Origin: an uncultured Sphingomonas sp.
GTDB lineage: Bacteria > Pseudomonadota > Alphaproteobacteria > Sphingomonadales > Sphingomonadaceae
DNA: 64,000 nt
Direction of reading: 5' to 3'
Assembly (NCBI RefSeq): GCF_913777625.1
Contig: NZ_CAJYTI010000040.1
Span: 124,001-188,000, forward strand
Shown here: in pieces, positions 47,573-56,812 of the stretch
Layout: each line of letters begins with the position of its first letter
Position numbering within the stretch: position 1 is the first letter of the stretch
The notes under the pieces: generated by a model
What the model was told of the DNA's origin: nothing
What the model saw: the letters and a program-made list of their open reading frames with translations, nothing else
Databases searched by the model: none
Program-made: the position numbers and the translations under genes

Positions 47573-47586
47573 TGTTATCGGTAACA
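47573..47586. promoter_or_regulatory. LacI-type operator in the divergent region before the GH43 operon
   Basis: TGTTATCGGTAACA is a 14-bp dyad with one mismatch in seven and the central CG of LacI-family sites. It lies 41 bp upstream of the accessory-GH43 operon and 233 bp from the divergent CE1-type esterase. It differs from the xyl-box at three positions. Confidence 0.62.
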
Positions 47587-47818
47587 CCATGGCTAGGCGG
47601 GCTGGCCCTGCGCCGTCAACTGACGAAACGATTCCATGTGCGAGCCGAAGGCGAGGAAACAGTTTTCCCATGCAATTCGAATGCATTATCCAATATCCGC
47701 AAGAAGGATCTACGGCGTCCTGTGCCTTGATTTTCTCTGACTAAACTGCCCTATTGCTGGCGCCATAATCCAAGGCCTCCCGTGCAGCGTGCGGGCGGCA
47801 TTCTGGGGAGGAACTGCC

Positions 47819-48982
47819 GTGAGAATCGCGTTCGCCGCCATGGCTGCGGCCCTGCTGACCATGCCCCCCGCCCTGGCGCAGACCGCGCCGGCGCCGGTCC
47901 TCGAAGACTTCCAGCCGTCGACGCTCAACCAGCCGGGCCAGCAATATCCGCAGGTCAATTCGCAAGGCTATGCGCGCTTCCGCATCGTCGCGCCCGGCGC
48001 CACCGCCGTGACAGTCAGCCTCGGCCTGGGCGGGCGGGGCGGCACCACGCTGACCAAGGCGGCCGACGGCAGCTGGATCGGCACCACCGCCGGCCCGCTC
48101 GACGAGGGCTTTCATTATTACCACCTCACCGTCGACGGCGGCACGTTCAACGATCCGGGGACGGGCAACTTCTACGGCTCGACGCGCTGGGAAAGCGGCA
48201 TCGAGATCCCCGCGCACGACGCCGATTTCTACGCGCTGAAGGACGTGCCGCACGGCAGGGTCGAACAGATCCTGTTCCCCTCCCCCAGCACCGGCAGCCA
48301 GCGCCGCGCCTTCGTCTACACCCCGCCGGGCTATGACAGGGCGGGCAGCACCCGCTACCCGGTGCTTTACCTCCAGCATGGCTGGGGCGAGGACGAGACG
48401 GCCTGGTCGAACCAGGGCCATGCCAACCTGATCCTCGACAATCTGATCGCCGCCGGCAAGGCGCGGCCGTTCCTGATCGTGATGACCTATGGCATGACCA
48501 ACGAGGTGCGGCCCGGCGGCCTCGCCAGCTTCGACATCACGCCGTTCCAGACCGTCCTGCTGGACGAGCTGATCCCCTATGTCGACAGCCACTACCGCAC
48601 CCTTTCCGAGGCGCGGCACCGCGCGCTGGCAGGTCTTTCGATGGGCGGCTTCGAGACCAAGCTGATCGCGCCGAAGCACCTCGATCGCTTCGGCTATATC
48701 GGCCTGCTCAGCGGCGGGACGGTGTCGCTCGACGATGTGAACGCCACCCCCGGCTATCGCGACAAGGTGCGGCTGACCTTCGTCAGCTTCGGCAGCCGCG
48801 AGCTGGAGGGCGGCCGCGCCGGCCCGCCCGGCGGCCCCCGCGTCGATCCGCGCGCCAATGCCGATGCGCTGAAAGCCGCCGGGCTGAACAGCGTGTTCTA
48901 TGTGTCCCCAAACACGGGGCACGAGTTCCAGACCTGGCGCCGCAGCCTGCGCGAGATGGCGCCGCTGTTGTTCCGCGACTAG
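47819..48982 (+). CDS. CE1-type (feruloyl/acetyl-xylan) esterase with N-terminal E-set domain
   Basis: 387 residues from a GTG at 47819, with GGGGAGGAA six bases ahead. Signal RIAFAAMAAALLTMPPALA. Residues about 35-130 are an Ig-like/CBM48-type E-set (ARFRIVAPGATAVTVSLG, GFHYYHLTVDG). The catalytic part is esterase-D-like: YPVLYLQHGWGEDETAW, nucleophile in LAGLSMGGFET and His in SPNTGHEFQTWRRSL. This architecture is typical of feruloyl esterases that cut hydroxycinnamic esters from arabinoxylan. It is 45 bp ahead of the carboxylesterase gene on the same strand. Confidence 0.9.
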   Translation: MRIAFAAMAAALLTMPPALAQTAPAPVLEDFQPSTLNQPGQQYPQVNSQGYARFRIVAPGATAVTVSLGLGGRGGTTLTKAADGSWIGTTAGPLDEGFHYYHLTVDGGTFNDPGTGNFYGSTRWESGIEIPAHDADFYALKDVPHGRVEQILFPSPSTGSQRRAFVYTPPGYDRAGSTRYPVLYLQHGWGEDETAWSNQGHANLILDNLIAAGKARPFLIVMTYGMTNEVRPGGLASFDITPFQTVLLDELIPYVDSHYRTLSEARHRALAGLSMGGFETKLIAPKHLDRFGYIGLLSGGTVSLDDVNATPGYRDKVRLTFVSFGSRELEGGRAGPPGGPRVDPRANADALKAAGLNSVFYVSPNTGHEFQTWRRSLREMAPLLFRD

Positions 48983-49027
48983 GGTGCACCGCCAAAGCCG
49001 AGGAACGACAGAAGGGGAGATGCGAGC

Positions 49028-50491
49028 ATGAAGGCATGGAGGCGTGCGCTGGCCTGCGCAGCGGCGACCTGCGCCATTGCGTCGGAGTGCGCAGCGCAGA
49101 CCCGCGGCCCGATCGTCGCGACCGAGACCGGCAAGGTGCAGGGCGCGGTGGAAGACGGCGTCGCCAGCTGGAAGGGCATCCCCTTCGCCGCGCCGCCGGT
49201 CGGCCCGCTACGCTGGCGCGCGCCGCAGCCGGTGGCGAGCTGGCAGGGCGTTCGCCCGGCCACTGCGTACAGCCATGACTGCATGCAGAAGCCCTTCCCG
49301 AGCGATGCCGCGCCGCTCGGCACCACCCCGGCCGAGGACTGCCTGTATCTGAACCTGTGGAAACCCGCCGCCGCACCCGCAGGCAAGAAGCTGCCGGTCA
49401 TGGTGTGGATCTATGGCGGCGGCTTCGTGAACGGCGGCGCCTCCCCGCCCACTTATGCCGGCGCGAACATGGCCAGGCAGGGCGTGCTGTTCGTCAGCTT
49501 CAACTACCGGGTCGGGCGCTTCGGCAGCTTCGCCCTGCCCCAGCTCAGTCGCGAGAACCCCGATGGCGGGCTGCTCGGCAACTACAACTTCATGGACCAG
49601 ATCGCCGCATTGAAATGGGTGCGGAAGAACATCGCCGCGTTCGGCGGCGACCCTGCCAATGTGACGATCATCGGTGAGAGCGCCGGCGGCATGTCGGTCC
49701 ACACGCTGGTCACTTCGCCGCTCTCGCGCGGGCTGTTCAGCAAGGCGGTGGTGATGTCGGGCGGCAACGCCCGGACCACCAGCAGCGCGACGCTGAAGGA
49801 CGCCGAGGCGATCGGCGAGAACCTTGCGCGGGCGCACGGCATCGATCCGGCCGCGCCGGACGCGCTCGCCAGGCTGCGCGCGCTCTCGGCGGAGGAAGTG
49901 ACCGACGGCCTCAGCATGATCGAGCTGTTCCAGCCCAAGCCGGGCCCGCGCACCTATGGCGGCCCGGTGCTCGACGGCAAACTGCTCGTCGACCAGGAAA
50001 AGGCCTATGCTAGCGGCAACTTCGCGCATGTGCCGATGCTGATCGGGGCGACCAGCGCCGACATGGGCGGCAAGACCGGCTTCATGATCGCCGGTGCCCG
50101 CGAGGCCAGCGCACGGATCGCGGCGCAGAAGGTGCCGGTATGGGAGTATCGCTTCTCCTATGTGGCGGACTCGGTCGGCCAACCGGGTGCCGGCCATGCG
50201 ACCGACATCCCGTTCTTCTTCGACAATGCCCGCATCAAATATGGCGCGGCGACCACGGCCAAGGACGAGCGGGTCGGCAAGACGATCAGCGCCTATCTCG
50301 CCAACTTCGCCAGGACGGGGAACCCGAACGGCGCGGGCTTGCCCGCCTGGCCGCGCTTCACTGCCGCGGGCGACGAGATCCTCGACTTCGCCGCCGACGG
50401 CAAGGCGGTGGCGGCGCGCGACCCCTGGGGCGCAGAGATCGATGCGCTGCAGCCCCGCACCCCGGCCACGCCGCCCCGCCCGTCGCAGTAG
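49028..50491 (+). CDS. Type B carboxylesterase, exported
   Basis: 487 residues with signal MKAWRRALACAAATCAIASECAA. Carboxylesterase/lipase type B pattern: WKGIPFAAPPVGPLRWRAP, AEDCLYLNLWKP (Cys of the first disulphide), VWIYGGGFVNG oxyanion region and nucleophile ITIGESAGGMS-type elbow (read here as VTIIGESAGGMSVHT). The catalytic His is likely in GAGHATDIPFFF. It is about 40 residues shorter than many relatives, with a compact C-terminus. Its place after the CE1-type esterase suggests release of acyl side groups, but the class is broad. Confidence 0.88.
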   Translation: MKAWRRALACAAATCAIASECAAQTRGPIVATETGKVQGAVEDGVASWKGIPFAAPPVGPLRWRAPQPVASWQGVRPATAYSHDCMQKPFPSDAAPLGTTPAEDCLYLNLWKPAAAPAGKKLPVMVWIYGGGFVNGGASPPTYAGANMARQGVLFVSFNYRVGRFGSFALPQLSRENPDGGLLGNYNFMDQIAALKWVRKNIAAFGGDPANVTIIGESAGGMSVHTLVTSPLSRGLFSKAVVMSGGNARTTSSATLKDAEAIGENLARAHGIDPAAPDALARLRALSAEEVTDGLSMIELFQPKPGPRTYGGPVLDGKLLVDQEKAYASGNFAHVPMLIGATSADMGGKTGFMIAGAREASARIAAQKVPVWEYRFSYVADSVGQPGAGHATDIPFFFDNARIKYGAATTAKDERVGKTISAYLANFARTGNPNGAGLPAWPRFTAAGDEILDFAADGKAVAARDPWGAEIDALQPRTPATPPRPSQ

Positions 50492-50521
50492 AGCGAACGG
50501 ATCGCCTCCCGTGGGGTCCGA

Positions 50522-51880
50522 TCAATGCTCGCGGAAGGAATGCCAGAAGGCGCCGACCAGCGGCTCCAGCGCGTAATCGAGCGCGGTGCGCTTGCGCAGC
50601 GGCACCAGCACCTGCGCCGGCATGCCCGCCCGCAGCGTGAAGTCCTCGCCCCGGACCTTGCGCAGGAGGTCGATCTGCTCGGGCGGCACCGTCACCTCGC
50701 CGGTGAAGTAGCTGGCACCGCTCTTCTCGTCGGTCAGCGTATCCGCGGAGAGGCGGGTGAGCGTGCCCTTGAGATTGGGCAGGTCGCGCTCGTGCAGGCT
50801 GGGGAACTTGACCAGGGTCGCCTGGCCGACATGCAGATCGTCGGCATCGTCGAGCGCGACGCGGATCTGGATGCGCAAGGGCGCGCGCTCGGGCACGATG
50901 TCCATCAGCTTCTGCCCCGGCGCGATCACTCCGCCCGGCGTGAAGACGCTGAGGCCGATCACCGCGCCGGTGGCGGGTGCGCGGATCTCGGTGCGCGCCA
51001 GCTGGTCGCGCGCCGCCACCCATTTGGGCAGCACCTCGGCCAGCCGCGTGTCGACGTCGCGCAGATCGGCAGCGGTGCGTTCGTGGAAGGTGCGGTCGGC
51101 CTCCAGCGCGGTGAGTTCGCTCTCACGGGATGCTTCGCGGGTCTGGGCGACGCTGGCCGAATATTGGCCACGCTGGCCGACCAGTTCGGCCTTCACCCGC
51201 TCCAGTTCGCGCAATCGGGTCCGCGAGACGAAGCCGCGATCGGCGAGCGGGCGCAGCGCAGTCAGCTGCTCGTCGACCAGCCGCAGCTGCTCCTCAGCGG
51301 AGACGACCTGGGTGCCATAGCCGCGCCCTTGTGCCACCGATTGCGCCGCCCGCTGCCCCAGCGCACCGCGCTGCGCGACGAGGGTGGCGCGGCGGGCGTC
51401 GAGCTCGCTCTGCTGGAGGCGCAGCGCCAGCGCGGCGGCGTCGCGATCCTCGCCGCCGAGCGAGGCGAACTCCGCCGGCGCCGGGACCTTCCCCTGCCCC
51501 AGCTGCTCTGCCTGGAGCCGGGCGCGCTGGGCGAGCAGCCGGATCGCCTGGGCGGAAAGCGCCCGCTCCTGCGCCAACACATCCGCGGCGGCGAGGCGGA
51601 GGAGCAACTGCCCCTGCACCACCCGCTGGCCCTCGCGGACCTGGATTTCGCCGACGACGCCGCCCTCGCGGTGCTGCACGCTCTGGCGCTGGCCCGAGAC
51701 TTCGAGCACGCCCGGCGCGGTCGCCGCCGCATCGAGCCGCGCGAACGTCGCCCAGCCGAGGAAGAGCACGAAGAACAGCCCGGCGATCAGCAGGCCCATC
51801 CGGATATCGCGCCGGGGATCGCCCAGCTGTTCGACGAGCGGCTGCGGCCGCGGGTTCTGCACGATCACCGCGTTGCTCAT
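50522..51880 (-). CDS. HlyD-family periplasmic adaptor of a type I secretion system
   Basis: 452 residues. Single N-terminal membrane anchor (MGLLIAGLFFVLFLGWATF), a lipoyl/biotinyl-like half motif (VLEVSGQRQSVQHREGGVV), a long periplasmic coiled-coil hairpin (about 95-290) and the C-terminal beta-barrel with TGAVIGLSVFTPGGVIAPGQ and DADDLHVGQATLVKF. It bridges the inner-membrane ABC protein to a TolC-type outer-membrane channel. The start overlaps the ABC gene's stop (ATGA at 51877-51880). No TolC gene is in the window. Confidence 0.93.
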   Translation of the reverse strand: MSNAVIVQNPRPQPLVEQLGDPRRDIRMGLLIAGLFFVLFLGWATFARLDAAATAPGVLEVSGQRQSVQHREGGVVGEIQVREGQRVVQGQLLLRLAAADVLAQERALSAQAIRLLAQRARLQAEQLGQGKVPAPAEFASLGGEDRDAAALALRLQQSELDARRATLVAQRGALGQRAAQSVAQGRGYGTQVVSAEEQLRLVDEQLTALRPLADRGFVSRTRLRELERVKAELVGQRGQYSASVAQTREASRESELTALEADRTFHERTAADLRDVDTRLAEVLPKWVAARDQLARTEIRAPATGAVIGLSVFTPGGVIAPGQKLMDIVPERAPLRIQIRVALDDADDLHVGQATLVKFPSLHERDLPNLKGTLTRLSADTLTDEKSGASYFTGEVTVPPEQIDLLRKVRGEDFTLRAGMPAQVLVPLRKRTALDYALEPLVGAFWHSFREH

Positions 51881-53631
51881 GCCGCCGATCCTCCCTGTGC
51901 CGCCGGTACCATCCGCCGGACATTGGGCGGCGCGATCTTGGCCAGCACCTCGTCGCGCGGGCCGTACAGTTCCACCCGGCCGTCGCGCAGCACCAGCATC
52001 TTGTCGACCACCGGCAGCACGCCGAGCTTGTGCGAGACGACCAGGATCGTCTTGCCCGCCGCCTTGAGCCGGGTGATCGCCGCGTTGAGCGCGGCATCGC
52101 CCTCGGAATCGAGATGCGCATTGGGTTCGTCGAGCACGTAGATCGAGGGGTCGCCATAGACGGCGCGGGCCAGCGCGATGCGCTGCGCCTGGCCGGCGGA
52201 AACCCCGCGCCCGCTCAGCCCCAGCCGATGATCGAAGCCGCCGGGCAGGCGCAGGATCAGGTCGCGGGCGCCGACCAGATCTGCGGCGGCGACCACTGCG
52301 GCATCGACCGCCTCCGGTTCCGCGCCGAGCTCGCCCTCGAACCGGGCGATATTATCCTTGATGCTGCCTTCGAACAGCATCGAATCCTGCGGCAGATAGC
52401 CAATATGGCGCGCCAGCCGCTCGGGATCCCAGTCGGCAATCTCGGCCGCATCGAAGCGCACCGTGCCGCGATCGGCCGGCAGCGCGCCGACGATCGCGCG
52501 CATCAGCGTCGACTTGCCCGACCCCGATGGCCCGACGATCGCCACCACTTCGCCCGGCGACACCGCGAAGGACGCGCCATTGAGAACCATGCCGTCGCGC
52601 GCCGCGTTGAGGATCGTCACGCCCTCCACCAGCAGGCCGCCCTGCGGCGCCGGCAGCCGGGTCGGCTCGGGCCTGGCGACGGCGCTGGCGAGCAGTTCGT
52701 CGAGATTGTTATAGCCGTGGCGGGCCTGGGCCAGCGTTTTCCAGCTGCCGATCAGCAGCTCGATCGGGGCGAGCGCGCGGGCGATCAGGAAGGACGCGGC
52801 GAAGATCGCACCGCCCGAGATCCGGTTGTCCACCGCCAGCCAGGCGCCGAGCCCCAGCGCCAGCGATTGCAGCGCCAGCCGCACGAACTTGGTCGCGGTG
52901 AAATAGCCGCCGGCGTGGAAGCCGCTCTCGGTCTGCAGCGCCAGCATCGTCTCGCGCTTGCGCAGCTGCCGGGCGACCAGCGCGCGCCGCATGCCGAGCG
53001 CGCGGACGCTGTCCGCCGAGCCGAGCATCGCATCCTGCGCGGTATAGGTCTGCGCGGCCACGTCCTGCGCGCGGTCGAGCCCCGCGCGGGTGGCGCGCTC
53101 GTTCCGCCAGGCGATGCCGGCAAGCGCCAGCCCGCCTGCCAGCGCCATTGCGCCGATCAGCGGATGCACGAGGAAGCACACGCCGATATAAATGGGCGTC
53201 CAGGGCGCATCGAATAGCGCGAGCATCGCCGGTCCGCCGAGCGTCGCGCGCAGCGAATCCAGCTCGCGGGCCGCCGAGCGCGCGACCGGCAACTCGGGCC
53301 GGCCGATCGTCGCGTCGAGCACCGCTGGCGCGAGTGCCGCGTTCAGCACCACGCCGGCCCGGGTCAGAAGCCGGCTGCGGATCCGGTCGAGCAGCGCCAG
53401 GCAACCCAGCGCGAAGACGAGGACGAGGGTGAGGAACAACAACGTCTGCACGCCCTGGGTCGGCACCACGCGGTCATAGACCTGGAGCATGTACAGGGTC
53501 GGCGCGATGTAGAGCAGGTTCACCGCCGCGCTGAACCCCGCGGCGGCGAGCAGATGCCGGCGGCACAGCGCCACCGCCGCCCGCATCGGAGCGAAGGGGC
53601 GCTCGGCCCCGTTCGCGGATAAAATCGACAT
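51877..53631 (-). CDS. Type I secretion ABC transporter (permease-ATPase)
   Basis: 584 residues, the PrtD-type length without an N-terminal C39-like domain. Membrane part about 20-300 with PTLYMLQVYDRVVPTQG and FDAPWTPIYIGVCFLVHPLIG, both PrtD-family blocks. ATPase part: Walker A VGPSGSGKSTLMRAIVG, signature region GVSAGQAQRIALARAV and Walker B IYVLDEPNAHLDSEGDAAL. It exports a protein with a C-terminal signal directly out of the cell. The large nuclease gene lies 59 bp upstream on the same strand and is the obvious substrate. Confidence 0.94.
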   Translation of the reverse strand: MSILSANGAERPFAPMRAAVALCRRHLLAAAGFSAAVNLLYIAPTLYMLQVYDRVVPTQGVQTLLFLTLVLVFALGCLALLDRIRSRLLTRAGVVLNAALAPAVLDATIGRPELPVARSAARELDSLRATLGGPAMLALFDAPWTPIYIGVCFLVHPLIGAMALAGGLALAGIAWRNERATRAGLDRAQDVAAQTYTAQDAMLGSADSVRALGMRRALVARQLRKRETMLALQTESGFHAGGYFTATKFVRLALQSLALGLGAWLAVDNRISGGAIFAASFLIARALAPIELLIGSWKTLAQARHGYNNLDELLASAVARPEPTRLPAPQGGLLVEGVTILNAARDGMVLNGASFAVSPGEVVAIVGPSGSGKSTLMRAIVGALPADRGTVRFDAAEIADWDPERLARHIGYLPQDSMLFEGSIKDNIARFEGELGAEPEAVDAAVVAAADLVGARDLILRLPGGFDHRLGLSGRGVSAGQAQRIALARAVYGDPSIYVLDEPNAHLDSEGDAALNAAITRLKAAGKTILVVSHKLGVLPVVDKMLVLRDGRVELYGPRDEVLAKIAPPNVRRMVPAAQGGSAA

Positions 53632-53654
53632 CGCCGCCCTTCCCCATGCCCCGG

Positions 53655-53685
53655 GCCGCCGCCCGGAACGGTTCCGGGCGGCGGC
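53655..53685 (-). promoter_or_regulatory. Perfect 15-bp-arm palindrome between the nuclease and its exporter genes
   Basis: GCCGCCGCCCGGAAC and GTTCCGGGCGGCGGC flank a single G. On RNA this would be a very stable hairpin filling half of the 59-bp gap. No T-run follows, so partial termination or 3'-end protection is more likely than full termination. Confidence 0.7.
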
Positions 53686-53690
53686 GTTCG

Positions 53691-56480
53691 TCAGGCGTAC
53701 ACCACTTGGTCGTTGAGCGACATCGCGTGCAGCCAGTGATCGGTCGTCGCGAAGCCGTCGCTGTGCGGATCGCTGGACGACGCGACCGACACGTCGCTCG
53801 CGGCAAGTGCCTGCACCACCTGGGTCTTGGCGACGCCGAAGTCGAACAGCGCGAGCTGCGGATCGTGATCGGTCGGGCGATTGTCGCCGAACTGCGAGTT
53901 GAGGTGCACGGCGTCATACTGCGCCTTGCTCGCTAGCCCGCCGGTGACGAGGATGTGATCCAGCTGCTGCGCGTTGCCGTCGAACAGGTAGCTGTAGCGC
54001 TCCTCGCTCGGCAGCAGTGCGGTGGCGAGATCGGTCAGCACGCCGCCCTTGGCCGGATCGGTCAGCTGGGTCTGGGCGTCTTCCCAGGCGAAGCCGTTCC
54101 AGTCGCCGAGCACGGCGATGTTGAGGGCCGGATTATCGGCCAGGTGGTTGTTGATATAGGCCTTCACGCCCGCCGCCTGCGCGGTGCGCGAGGCATCGCC
54201 CGCATCCGCCGGCGGCTGGGTGGCGCCCCATGCCGGATCGCTGCCGCCGCGCGAGGTGAGGTGCACGTCGATCGTGGTGATCTTCTGGCCGTTGAAGTCG
54301 AAGGTCGCGACCAGCGGCTTGCGGCTGTTGGTATAGGCCGAACCGGTGATCAGCTCGGCGCTGCCCTGCACATAGGAAACGCGATCCAGATTGTAGAGAT
54401 AGCCGTTGCGGATATTGCCGTTCGGCTCGCCGCCGGTCGAGTTGGGCGTGTCCGGCGCGATCTCGATATAGGCGTAGTGCGCACCGCTGATCTTGCTGAT
54501 CGCATCGATCAGGCCCTGCGCGGTCTTCACGCCGGACAGGTCGCTTCCCTTGCCGGCGCCGTCCGCGTCCTGGATTTCCTGCAGCGCCAGGATGTCCGGC
54601 GCGCGCAGGTTGTAGACGATGTCGCTCGCCAGCACGTCGTACTTGTGGTCCGATGCGTCGAGATTCTCGACATTGTAGGTCGCGAGCGAGAGGTGCGTGG
54701 CATCGCCCTTCAGCGCCGAGACTTCCTTGGTCAGCGTCACGTCCTTGGTGACGGTCACCGCATCGGTGACGATCACTTCGTAGTGCGCGGCGGCATAGTT
54801 GACGATGCCGGTCACGCTGCTCAGCTGGTCGCCCACCGAGTAATTGGGCTTGAAGCCGCTGTAGATGGTGCTGTCGCCCTGGAGCTGGATCTTCTCGGGG
54901 TTCATATCCCCCTTCGAGATGGTGATCCCGCCGCGATCGTTGACGCCCGTGGCACCCTGGCCGAGCGAGGCGACGACGTCGGTCTCGGCATAGGCGTCGG
55001 TGGTGGTGTTGGAGACGACCAGCGGCTTGTCGATCGTGACCCGCATGCCCTCCAGCGATTCCCAGAAGTCGATGCCGTCGGTGGCGGGATCGTAGCTCTT
55101 CAGGCCGTCGTCATCGATCACCTGGGTCGGCGGCGTCAGCCCGCCCTTGCCGATCAGCACCGCGTCGGGGAGATCATTGCCATAGCCGAGCAGCTCGATC
55201 GACGGCGCGGTCAGTTCGGTGACGGTCAGCCCGCCGGTGCCCGCCTTATATTCGGAGACGGTGGCCTGCACCGACAGCGAATCGCCGACGAACACGTCGG
55301 GCGCCGAGCCGGTGAACACGAACACCGCGTCGCTGGTGCGCGCATTGCCGTCGCCGAAGTCCTGCAGGTAGAAGCCGTTGCTGTCGACCGCGGTGACGAT
55401 GCCGGTGGTGACGACCTTCTGCCCCTCATAGGCCGAACGATGCCCTTCGCCCTGGATCTGGCCGATCAGCAGCGGCAGCACATCGTCGTTGAGGATCGTG
55501 CCGGTCGCGGTCGCGCGATCGAGCTTGGCGCCGCCGGTCGGGTTGGACAGGGTGATGTTGAACGTCTCGTTCGGCTCGGGCTGCTTGTCGCCGAGCACCG
55601 GGAGCGAGATCGTCGCCGAGGTCTGGCCGCTGGCGAAATGCACGGTGCCGGTCAGGTTGAACGGACCGAAATCGTCCGCGCTGGCGCCGCCATAGCCCCC
55701 CGGCAGCGTCACCGTGTAGGTTGTGTCGACGGCGCCGTCGGCCCCGCCGACGCGCGTGACGGTGAAGTCGAGACTGTGCGAACCGCTATCGCCCTCGACG
55801 GTGGAGGCATCGGCGATGCTGAGCGTGCCCGGCGTCTTCACCGGCTGGCCGCTACTCACATGGATATCGTCGATGCCGACCCATTCGTCATTGCCGACCG
55901 CATTGGTCGTCATGATGCGCACCTGCAGCGTGGGCGCGTTGTTCGCGTCCGACGGCAGGGTGACGCTGACCGGCGTGGTCAGCAGCGGATTCGCGCTGTT
56001 CGGGCCAGCCGTCGCATCGGCGACATAGCCGCCGGGCACGTTGGTCCAGGGGCTGGAATCGTTGAGGCGATACTGGACGGCAATCTGCTGGACGGCATCG
56101 TCCGGGCCGGTTTCCAGGTCGCGCAGCAGGAACGACAGGCTGATGTTGCTGCGGCCGGTCGCGTCCAGATAGAGCGCGAGGTATGGCGCCGAGGCGGTGC
56201 CCGATCCGGCCAGCGCGACGACGGGATTGGCCAGCTGGAATTCGGTGACGCCGCCGGTGGTGAAGGTCAGCGGGTTGGTCTGGTTGACGTTGACGTCGAC
56301 GACGTTGCTGCTGCCGGTGATGGTGCGCGGATCGGTGCCGGTGCCGCTGGTCAGGCCGTCGCCGCGGAAGCCGACGATGCTCGGGACATTGTCCCAGTTG
56401 TCGTTGGTGTTGAGCAGGCTGGTGTTCGACCAGTCCTGCACCAGATCGCCATTCGCCAGCTTCCAGTAGGTTGCGCTCAC
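53691..56480 (-). CDS. ExeM/NucH-type extracellular nuclease, likely type I secreted
   Basis: 929 residues from a GTG at 56480 (GAGGA upstream). No N-terminal signal. Order: beta-rich N-terminus (about 1-215), Calx-beta domain (about 220-330: EPNETFNITLSNPTGGAKLD, ATGTILNDD), an ExeM-type OB-like section (IGQIQGEGHRSAYEGQKVVT) and an endonuclease/exonuclease/phosphatase domain from about 625 with LATYNVENLDASD, DILALQEIQD, TTIDVHLTSRGG, VLGDWNGFAWED, QLDHILVTGGL and PTDHDPQLALF. These cover the metal and catalytic residues of the fold. No GGxGxD repeats are seen. The tail ends NDQVVYA, an acidic-then-hydrophobic end as in PrtD-type substrates. Probably degrades extracellular DNA. Confidence 0.9.
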   Translation of the reverse strand: MSATYWKLANGDLVQDWSNTSLLNTNDNWDNVPSIVGFRGDGLTSGTGTDPRTITGSSNVVDVNVNQTNPLTFTTGGVTEFQLANPVVALAGSGTASAPYLALYLDATGRSNISLSFLLRDLETGPDDAVQQIAVQYRLNDSSPWTNVPGGYVADATAGPNSANPLLTTPVSVTLPSDANNAPTLQVRIMTTNAVGNDEWVGIDDIHVSSGQPVKTPGTLSIADASTVEGDSGSHSLDFTVTRVGGADGAVDTTYTVTLPGGYGGASADDFGPFNLTGTVHFASGQTSATISLPVLGDKQPEPNETFNITLSNPTGGAKLDRATATGTILNDDVLPLLIGQIQGEGHRSAYEGQKVVTTGIVTAVDSNGFYLQDFGDGNARTSDAVFVFTGSAPDVFVGDSLSVQATVSEYKAGTGGLTVTELTAPSIELLGYGNDLPDAVLIGKGGLTPPTQVIDDDGLKSYDPATDGIDFWESLEGMRVTIDKPLVVSNTTTDAYAETDVVASLGQGATGVNDRGGITISKGDMNPEKIQLQGDSTIYSGFKPNYSVGDQLSSVTGIVNYAAAHYEVIVTDAVTVTKDVTLTKEVSALKGDATHLSLATYNVENLDASDHKYDVLASDIVYNLRAPDILALQEIQDADGAGKGSDLSGVKTAQGLIDAISKISGAHYAYIEIAPDTPNSTGGEPNGNIRNGYLYNLDRVSYVQGSAELITGSAYTNSRKPLVATFDFNGQKITTIDVHLTSRGGSDPAWGATQPPADAGDASRTAQAAGVKAYINNHLADNPALNIAVLGDWNGFAWEDAQTQLTDPAKGGVLTDLATALLPSEERYSYLFDGNAQQLDHILVTGGLASKAQYDAVHLNSQFGDNRPTDHDPQLALFDFGVAKTQVVQALAASDVSVASSSDPHSDGFATTDHWLHAMSLNDQVVYA

Positions 56481-56812
56481 GTCCTCGTCCCCCGTTTGAT
56501 GCAATTCGGTGCGCCGTCGGACGACTGCCGCTCCCGGCAGCGCCACACGGCGTTCATGTTTCGCTAACCATGCGATGTGACACGAAGATGAAAGGTCAAG
56601 GACAACAACGACCTGCAATTCGTTGAGCGGACGCGGCAACGCTCCCGCGCGCGGGTATGTTACGTGGCGTTGCCACAGCAATGTTCCGATGTGGCACAGA
56701 CTCGGCGCCGAACATGAAACGAAAATGCGGTCAATCGGGGCGCCGCGTCGCGGGACTGCAACATAGCCGTGTCAGTCGCCGTGCCGGTTTAGAAAACAGG
56801 GGGAAATCATTC
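56481..56812. other. Divergent promoter region between the nuclease and a PEP-CTERM gene
   Basis: 332 bp without a gene. It holds a small dyad GTGGC-GTT-GCCAC (56664-56676) and a nearby repeated ATGTT / GTGGCA motif. I cannot assign promoters with confidence. Confidence 0.45.

Noticed and set aside
46811..47686. Longer N-terminus for the GH43 gene, reaching 47686
   Set aside because: The extension overlaps the accessory protein in another frame and has no homology; a signal peptide with a ribosome site begins at 46810.
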